Source: Hyphomicrobium_A sp963722495
Lineage (GTDB): Bacteria > Pseudomonadota > Alphaproteobacteria > Rhizobiales > Hyphomicrobiaceae
DNA: 64,000 nt
NCBI GenBank assembly: GCA_963722495.1
Contig: CAVRND010000005.1
Location: 117,546 to 181,545, forward strand
Direction: 5' to 3'
A model generated the notes under the pieces. It worked only from the letters and a program-made list of their open reading frames with translations, searched no databases and was not told the origin of the DNA. Made by a program: the position numbers and the translations under genes. Within the stretch, counting starts at the first letter, position 1. Each line of letters begins with the position of its first letter. Below, piece by piece: positions 58,153 to 64,000 of the stretch.

Positions 58153-59535
58153 ATGACCGCACACGCCGAGGGTGGTGAGCAAGGCGCTTCCCACACCTAC
58201 GACAATGTCACCTGTCCCTTCTGCGGGCTGCTGTGCGACGACCTGCAGGTCACCCGCACCGGATCGACCCTGAAGGTCAGCAACGGCTGCCCGCGCGCCA
58301 CCGCCGGGTTCCAGCGCCCTCTCCCCCCGGCCAAACCGCTGGTGCGCGACCGCGAGGTCAGCTTCGAGGAGGCCGTCAAGGCCGCCGCCGGTCTCATCCG
58401 CGCGGCCAAGCTGCCGCTCTATGGCGGCATGGCCAGCGACGTCGGCGGCGCACGCGCCGTCCTCTCGATCGCCGATCGCACGTGCGGCGTGCTCGATCAT
58501 GCGCTGAGCGAAGGTCAGTACCGCAACTTCCGCGTGGTGCAGACGAGCGGCTGGATCATGTCCACGCTCACCGAGGTTCGCAATCGCGCCGACCTCCTGC
58601 TCATCGTCGGCACCGACGTGCACAAGCTGCACGGCCGCTTCTTCGACCGCATCGTCACCAATCCGCATTCCATGTTCGAGGGCGTCGCCGACAAGCGCAC
58701 CGTCGTCTTCATCGGCGAGGGCCTCGACACGTCCGCCGCCGTCGGCCCGCGCATCGACGAGGTGATCACGCTTCCCGTTGCCAAGGACCGGATCCCCGAG
58801 GTGCTTGCTGCCATCTCGGCGCGCGTGCGCGGCTTTGCCGTGCCGCCGCCGGAATCGCCCGAGGCGCCTCCCGCCAAGCGCGGCGGTCTCTTCTCATCGC
58901 TAATCTCGGGCGCTAAGAGCAGCGCGCCCACCGCGCCGGCGCACCAGATCGCCGGCGTGCCGTTCGCCGCCATCGATGCCGTCGCCGAGAAATGCAAGGC
59001 CGCCAAGTACGGCGTCATGGTGTGGGCGCCGCCGGCGCTGAGCATGCCGCAGGCCGACCTCACCGTGCATCTGATGACCGAGGTCGTGCGCGAGCTCAAC
59101 CTCCATACGCGCTTTGCCGGCCTGTCGCTCGGCGGCAACGAGGGCGCGCCCAGCGCCGCTTCGACGTGCACCTGGCAGACTGGGTTCCCGCTGCGCGTCA
59201 GCTTCGCCAACGGCAAGCCCGAGTACGACTCCTATCGTTATAATGTCAGCCGCATGATCACCGAAGGCGAGGGCGACCTGCTGCTCTGGGTCGCCTCGAT
59301 CGGCACCGACATCGGCCTGCCGCAGACGAAGCTGCCGACCATCGTGCTCGGCACGCCCGGCGTGCGCATGGCGCAGCCGCCGACCGTCTACATCCCCGTC
59401 GGCACGCCCGGCATCGACCACACGGGCCAGATGGTCCGCTGCGACAACGTCGTATCACTACCGATGAAGAACCTCGGCCGCTCGCAAATGCCGAGTGCCG
59501 CCGCCGTCCTCGCGGCCATTGAAGCCGCCCTGTGA
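58153..59535 (+). CDS. fhcB: Formyltransferase/hydrolase complex subunit B
   Basis: 460 residues, clean frame from ATG 58153 with AAGGAG upstream. It is related to FwdB/FmdB of formylmethanofuran dehydrogenase. VTCPFCGLLCDDLQVTRTGS holds the cysteine-rich opening, SEGQYRNFRVVQTSGWIMST and GTDVHKLHGRFFDRI the core, and FAGLSLGGNEGAPSAASTCT and VNVVSLP-like CDNVVSLPMKNLGRSQMP the end. The bacterial complex lacks redox chemistry and, with FhcACD, converts formyl-H4MPT to formate through methylofuran. It is first in a four-gene operon. Confidence 0.95.
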   Translation: MTAHAEGGEQGASHTYDNVTCPFCGLLCDDLQVTRTGSTLKVSNGCPRATAGFQRPLPPAKPLVRDREVSFEEAVKAAAGLIRAAKLPLYGGMASDVGGARAVLSIADRTCGVLDHALSEGQYRNFRVVQTSGWIMSTLTEVRNRADLLLIVGTDVHKLHGRFFDRIVTNPHSMFEGVADKRTVVFIGEGLDTSAAVGPRIDEVITLPVAKDRIPEVLAAISARVRGFAVPPPESPEAPPAKRGGLFSSLISGAKSSAPTAPAHQIAGVPFAAIDAVAEKCKAAKYGVMVWAPPALSMPQADLTVHLMTEVVRELNLHTRFAGLSLGGNEGAPSAASTCTWQTGFPLRVSFANGKPEYDSYRYNVSRMITEGEGDLLLWVASIGTDIGLPQTKLPTIVLGTPGVRMAQPPTVYIPVGTPGIDHTGQMVRCDNVVSLPMKNLGRSQMPSAAAVLAAIEAAL

Positions 59536-59551
59536 ACGTGAGCCCCGCGCG

Positions 59552-61219
59552 ATGATGATCAAGCTGACCGGCGGCAAGGTCTACGACCCCGCCAACAACA
59601 TCAACGGCGAGGTGCGCGACATCTACGTCGTGGACGGCCGTATTGTGCCGCCCGCACCCGAGGCGCGCGTCGACAAGGAATATGACTTGCGCGGCCGCGT
59701 GGTGATGGCGGGCGCCATCGACCCGCACACGCACATCGGCGGCGGCAAGGTGACGATCGCCCGCACGCTGATGCCGGAGGATCACGAGAAGGACGAGGTC
59801 GCCCACACGGCGCTGACGCGCGCCGGCACCGGCCATGCGCTGCCCTCGACCATGGTCACCGGCTACCGCTACGCCGAGATGGGTTACACGGCATGCTTCG
59901 AGCCGGCGATGCTGCCCGCCAATGCGCGCCAGGCGCACATGGAGATGGCCGACACGCCGCTGCTCGACAAGGGCGCGTTCGTCATGCTCGGCAGCGACGA
60001 CTTCCTGTTGCGCGCCATGGCCGAGAAGCGCGACTTCGAGTTCATCAAGGACTACATGGCCTGGACGATGCACGCCGCGCAGGCCATCGCCATGAAGGTC
60101 GTCAATCCGGGCGGCATCAGCGCCTTCAAGTTCAACCAGCGCAAGCTCGATCTCGACGAGAAGCACGTCTACTACGGGATCACGCCGCGCGAGATCATCC
60201 TGACGCTGGCCCGCGGTCTCCTAGAGCTCGGCGTCACGCACCCGCTGCACGTGCACGGCTGCAACCTCGGCATTCCGGGCAACGTCGAGACGACGCTGGC
60301 CACCATCCGCGCGACGGAAGGCCTGCCGCTGCACCTGACGCACATCCAGTTCCACAGCTACGGCACCGAGGGCGATCGGCATTTCTCATCGGGCGCGGCG
60401 CAGATCGCCGAGCTCTTGAAGAAGTATCCGAACATCTCGATCGACGTCGGCCAGGTCATGTTCGGCCAGACGTGCACGGCGTCGGGCGACAGCATGCGCC
60501 AGTATAACGGCTCCAAGAACGCCGACCCGAAGCGGTGGGTCGTCATGGACATCGAGTGCGACGCCGGCTGCGGCGTCGTGCCGTTCCGCTATCGCGACAA
60601 GAGCTACGTCAACGCGCTGCAGTGGGCCATCGGCCTCGAGACGTTCCTCTTGTCGAGGACCCGTGGCGCATCTTCCTGACCACCGACCATCCCAACGGCG
60701 CGCCGTTCTACACCTACCCGCATCTGATCCGCCTGCTGATGGACCGCGCCTTCCGCCGCGAGACGATGCAGCGCGTCAATCAGGACGCGTTGAAGTATTC
60801 GACGCTGCCCGTGCTCGAGCGCGAATATTCGCTCTACGAGATCGCCATCATGACCCGCGCCGGCCCGGCCCGCAGCCTCGGCCTCAAGGACCGCGGCCAC
60901 CTCGGCCCCGGCGCCAAGGCCGACATCACCGTCTACAAGGACGACGCCGACCGCGAGGCGATGTTCACGACGCCCCTGTTCGTGTTCAAGAACGGCGAGC
61001 TGATCGTGCGCGACGGCAAGGTGGTCAAGGTCGTGCAACGGCGCCACCCACGTCGCGCGGCCCGAGTACGATCGGGCGATCGAGAAGCCCCTGAAGGACT
61101 ACTTCGATCGCTACCACACGGTGCGCATGGAGAACTTCGCGCTGAGCGACGACGAGATCATCGACGGCGGCCGCGGCGAGATCATCGTGCAGCCGACCAA
61201 GGCCAGAGCGGCATCATGA
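59552..61219 (+). CDS. fhcA: Formyltransferase/hydrolase complex subunit A (frame interrupted)
   Basis: About 553 residues from the ATGATG at 59552. An amidohydrolase-fold formylmethanofuran hydrolase: GRVVMAGAIDPHTHIGGGKV has the metal-binding HTH, GGISAFKFNQRKLDLDEKHV carries the lysine/metal region, and HPLHVHGCNLGIPGNVETTL, HLTHIQFHSYGTEGDRHFSS and LTTDHPNGAPFYTYPHLIRL give the other ligands. GHLGPGAKADITVYKDDADR ends the core. Breaks near 60645, 61035 and 61195. Its TGA overlaps the fhcD ATG. Confidence 0.95.
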
Positions 61220-62115
61220 AGGTCAACGGCATCGCGATCGACGATACGTTCGCCGAGGCCTTCGGCATGAGCGGCACGGGCGTCATCATCACCGCCGACA
61301 CGCCCCGATGGGCGCGCCAGGCGGCCGTCACCATGACCGGCTTCGGCACCTCGGTCATCGGCTGCGGCGCCGAGGTCGGCATCGACCGCGAACTGAAGCC
61401 CGAGGAGACGCCCGACGGGCGCCCCGGCGTGCGCGTGCTGCTGTTCGGCTTCTCGCCGGAAGCGGTGGGGCCGCAGCTGAAGAACCGCGTCGGCCAGTGC
61501 GTGCTGACGAGCCCCGGCTCGGCCTGCTACGCCGGCGTCGAATCCGAAAAGCGCATCGGCCTCGGCCAAGGCCCGCGCTTCTTCGGCGACGGCTTCCAGA
61601 CCGCCAAGCGCCTCGGCAAGAAGCGCTTCTGGCGCGTGCCCGTCATGGACGGCGAGTTCGTCATCGAGGAGACCACCGGCATCATCACCGAGCGGTCGGC
61701 GGCGGCAACATGCTCATCCTCGGCAACGACCGCGCCGGACTGCTGCAGGCCGCCGAGGGCGCCGTCGACGCCATCGGCGCCGTGCCTGACGTGCATCACG
61801 CCGTTCCCCGGCGGCATCGTGCGCTCGGGCTCGAAGGTCGGCTCCAAGTACAAGGGCATGGTCGCCTCGACCAACGACGCCTTCTGCCCGACGCTGCGCG
61901 GCCGCGTCAAGACCGAGCTCGGCCCCGACACCGTCGCCGTGCTCGAGATCGTCATCGACGGCTTGACCTCGAAGGCGGTCGCCGACGCCATGCGCGCCGG
62001 CCTGAAATCCATCATCGACAACGGCGCCGCCAAGGGCGTGACGCGCGTCACCGCCGGCAACTACGGCGGCAAGCTCGGCCAGCACCACTACAAGCTGCGG
62101 GAGCTGCTGCCATGA
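61216..62115 (+). CDS. fhcD: Formyltransferase/hydrolase complex subunit D (formyltransferase; frame interrupted)
   Basis: About 298 residues. MKVNGIAIDDTFAEAFGMSG and GFGTSVIGCGAEVGIDRELK open it, RPGVRVLLFGFSPEAVGPQL and CVLTSPGSACYAGVESEKRI follow, and NYGGKLGQHHYKLRELLP ends it. It is homologous to archaeal Ftr and moves the formyl group from H4MPT to methylofuran. Breaks lie near 61698 and 61795. TGA 62113-62115 overlaps the fhcC ATG. Confidence 0.95.
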   Translation: MKVNGIAIDDTFAEAFGMSGTGVIITADTPRWARQAAVTMTGFGTSVIGCGAEVGIDRELKPEETPDGRPGVRVLLFGFSPEAVGPQLKNRVGQCVLTSPGSACYAGVESEKRIGLGQGPRFFGDGFQTAKRLGKKRFWRVPVMDGEFVIEETTGIITERSAAATCSSSATTAPDCCRPPRAPSTPSAPCLTCITPFPGGIVRSGSKVGSKYKGMVASTNDAFCPTLRGRVKTELGPDTVAVLEIVIDGLTSKAVADAMRAGLKSIIDNGAAKGVTRVTAGNYGGKLGQHHYKLRELLP

Positions 62116-62922
62116 GCGGTCTAACTTTCCGCCTCAACGCGGCGCCCGCGGAGCGGCTCGACCTTTCGCACCTGACGCCGAAGCGCCTGTCGTCGACGCC
62201 GCTCGCCGAGATCCTGAAGTTCAACGTCGGCTCGACCAAGAGCGCCCTGACCGTCGGCGAAGTGTTTGCCGTCTCCGGCAAGCCCGGCGACACGGTACGG
62301 ATCGAAGGCGGCTCGGCGCGCCTCGACCACGTCGGCGCCGATCTCGATCACGGCACCATCATCGTCGACGGCGACGTCGGCGTTGCCGCGGGCCGCAACA
62401 TGCGCGGCGGACGCCTGGAGATCAAAGGCGATGCCGGCGCGCTGCTCGGCTCCGGCATCAGCGGCGGCCTGATCATCGTCAAAGGCTCGGCAGCCGGCCA
62501 GGTCGGCGGCCTTAGCCCCGGCGACAAGTTCGGCATGACCGGCGGCCTCATCGTCATCGACGGCCAGGCCGGCGACCGCGCCGGCGACCGCATGCGCCGC
62601 GGCACCATCTTCATCCGCGGCAAGTGCGGCGCCTTCGCCGGCTCGCGCATGGTGGGCGGCACCATCTGGTCCGAACTCGGCTTCGGCGCCGACCCCGGGC
62701 TGCTGCTGCGCCGCGGCACTCTCATCGGCCCGTCGGTCGAGCAAATGCTGCCGACCTTTGCCGATGCCGGGAAGCACGATCTGGTGATCCTGCGCATAAT
62801 GTCGCGCTATATGCGCGAGGTTCTCGGCGCACATGGCGCCGCGGCCGCTGTCGGGCAGCGTCCGCAAATATGCCGGCGACCTCTCGACCATCGGCAAGGG
62901 CGAAATCCTCCTCACGTCTTGA
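62112..62922 (+). CDS. fhcC: Formyltransferase/hydrolase complex subunit C
   Basis: About 269 residues. After TLAEIL-like TPLAEILKFNVGSTKSALTV, a right-handed beta-helix of GXXGXXX repeats runs from about residue 70: DGDVGVAAGRNMRGGRLEIK, GDAGALLGSGISGGLIIVKG and GDRAGDRMRRGTIFIRGKCG, as in GltS and FwdC. One break near 62850 shifts the tail; corrected it ends YAGDLSTIGKGEILLTS at TGA 62920-62922. It is the structural subunit of the complex and closes fhcBADC. Confidence 0.94.
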
Positions 62923-63084
62923 TCTAAGGTACGAGCCCGATCGGTGTTCGTGGGCCTATCCGTTACCTTGTAACTAACCATTGCCGGTGCTCGTATACGC
63001 TCGATGGTGGCGGACACTCACGTCCGCGACAGGGCAGACCCGGACCGCCGGCTGGTCGGCTAAACCGGGTCGAGGAGCGCGCGC

Positions 63085-63285
63085 ATGATCTCGATCGTCA
63101 TCTCTGCCTGCCTCATCAGCAACCCCAACGTGTGCCGGGATTACCGGGTCCCGCTGGCATCCAACGTCGACGCGAAGGGCTGCCTGGTCAGGGCGCAGCC
63201 GCACCTGCCCAAGTGGGCTGAGCAGCACCCGAATTGGGAAATCAAGCGCTGGCGGTGCGCGTCGGGCGACTACCAGGATCTGTAG
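63085..63285 (+). CDS. Small conserved hypothetical protein
   Basis: 66 residues from ATG 63085. MISIVISACLISNPNVCRDY, then RVPLASNVDAKGCLVRAQPH, and the end EQHPNWEIKRWRCASGD. Four cysteines (ACL, VCRD, GCL, RCA) could form disulfides; the hydrophobic start is short. I recall similar 60-70 residue proteins throughout alphaproteobacteria with no assigned role. The ATG follows GAGGAGCG. Confidence 0.75.
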   Translation: MISIVISACLISNPNVCRDYRVPLASNVDAKGCLVRAQPHLPKWAEQHPNWEIKRWRCASGDYQDL

Positions 63286-63307
63286 GACAGCTCACCCCGA
63301 ACAAAAC

Positions 63308-64000
63308 TCAAGGCTCGAAGAAGTCAGGGCGCATCGCGGCGTAGTCGCGGCGCGTCCGGCTGCCGGCGTCGCTCACCTCCAGCACGAACTTCTGGCGGAT
63401 GGCGCGGCCGAAGTCGGCGTAGCCGTTGGCCGGCAGCACGAACGATCCGGGGCCGCCCTTGACGTTATCGGTGTACCACTGCTCGAGCGGGTCGACTTGC
63501 TGCTTGCCGGGGAGGTACGACTGAGACGAAGGCGCCCCCGGGGTCACAACCTCCGGTCCGGCGTTCTCCAGGATAGGCAGGCCGTTGACCGTCACGCCGT
63601 ACTTCACCAGCTCGTCGCGCACCGTCTCGATGGGCTCCTGGCTGTTGCAGTTGTCCTTGCCGTCACCCGACACGTCGAGCACGACCTTCGCCGCCTTGGA
63701 GGGAATTTGCGGCACGATCTTGTCGGAGACGACGCGCATCATGCGCGACATGCAGGTGAACTCGCCGGCCTGGCGCGGCAGCGAACGAACCTTCTTCGCC
63801 GCCAACTTCGCATCGGCCTCGCTGGCAATGTGCGTCCACGGCAGATTGACAGTCGGCTGATCCGCCCACGTGACGAGCGAGAACAAGATCCCGCCCTTCG
63901 CCCCGCCCACGATCGCCTGGATGACCCCGGGATCTTCAAGCGCCTGGGCGATGCCTTCCATCTGCAGCTTGTAGCGCTTCTCGTCGACCGAGTTCGAGAC
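63308..64000 (-). CDS. DUF1194 (von Willebrand A-like) secreted protein, C-terminal part
   Basis: 231 residues up to the window edge; the start lies beyond 64000. SNSVDEKRYKLQMEGIAQAL, VIQAIVGGAKGGILFSLVTW, AAKVVLDVSGDGKDNCN and VNGLPILENAGPEV match DUF1194, with the DxSxDG metal-adhesion motif of VWA folds in DVSGDGKDN. The end is ADFGRAIRQKFVLEVSDAG. The family is exported and of unknown function; its tie to the methylotrophy genes is unclear. Confidence 0.87.
   Translation of the reverse strand, partial: VSNSVDEKRYKLQMEGIAQALEDPGVIQAIVGGAKGGILFSLVTWADQPTVNLPWTHIASEADAKLAAKKVRSLPRQAGEFTCMSRMMRVVSDKIVPQIPSKAAKVVLDVSGDGKDNCNSQEPIETVRDELVKYGVTVNGLPILENAGPEVVTPGAPSSQSYLPGKQQVDPLEQWYTDNVKGGPGSFVLPANGYADFGRAIRQKFVLEVSDAGSRTRRDYAAMRPDFFEP

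Overview
The window comes from a GC-rich methylotrophic alphaproteobacterium, most likely a Hyphomicrobiales member close to Hyphomicrobium-type methylotrophs. That placement rests on gene content: a complete pqqA-E set, a lanthanide-type methanol dehydrogenase xoxF with xoxG and xoxJ, and nearly the whole tetrahydromethanopterin/methylofuran C1 pathway (fae, mtdB, mch, fhcBADC and cofactor biosynthesis genes). I did no phylogeny.

Layout. 1-6.2 kb: two identical tRNA-Arg(TCT) genes flank a CzcB/CzcA-like RND efflux pair and a small segment, bounded by copies of the tRNA 3' end, that carries a 26-residue tandem-repeat protein. 6.3-10.5 kb: a PTP-like phosphatase, an OFA-type MFS carrier, an NDUFS4-like complex I subunit, tRNA-Pro, a DUF192 protein and a double cold-shock protein. 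11.3-21.5 kb: assimilatory sulfate reduction, with cysH-cysD-cysN and two TauE/SafE carriers on plus, and cysG-cysJ-cysI on minus. 22.0-25.5 kb: pqqABCDE, then a cytochrome c. 26.1-27.1 kb: folK and a pterin carbinolamine dehydratase. 27.2-33.7 kb: mptG-mtdB-orf5-mch-orf7-orf17-fae. 33.9-42.5 kb: a HisA-like gene, orf9, and a long minus-strand run in which a NitT/TauT-type ABC transporter and a DUF2380 protein precede mfnB, folB, mfnE, a dihydropteroate synthase-like gene and a DUF447 gene. 42.8-48.3 kb: the PQQ-associated ABC system (binding protein, beta-propeller, ATPase, permease, repeat-tailed protein), resembling lanthanide-uptake clusters. 48.4-58.0 kb: xoxF-xoxG-xoxJ-CXXCW rhodanese, with a zinc metallohydrolase, SoxYZ-like carrier, beta-propeller and MxaD-like protein. 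58.1-62.9 kb: fhcBADC. The right edge holds a small secreted protein and a DUF1194 gene.

How it works together. XoxF with PQQ oxidises methanol in the periplasm and passes electrons to XoxG. Fae condenses formaldehyde with tetrahydromethanopterin, MtdB and Mch oxidise the adduct, and Fhc with methylofuran releases formate. The Mpt/Mfn genes build the two cofactors. The sulfur cluster supplies sulfide by a route that appears to bypass PAPS.

Data quality. Many genes are broken by single-base frame changes whose protein sequence continues intact in the next frame, while others (cysJ, cysG, pqqB, xoxF, xoxG, xoxJ, fhcB) are clean. I read these as sequence or assembly indels, usually a C:G gained or lost, and not as gene decay. 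Spans given for interrupted genes run from the inferred start to the inferred stop across the breaks.
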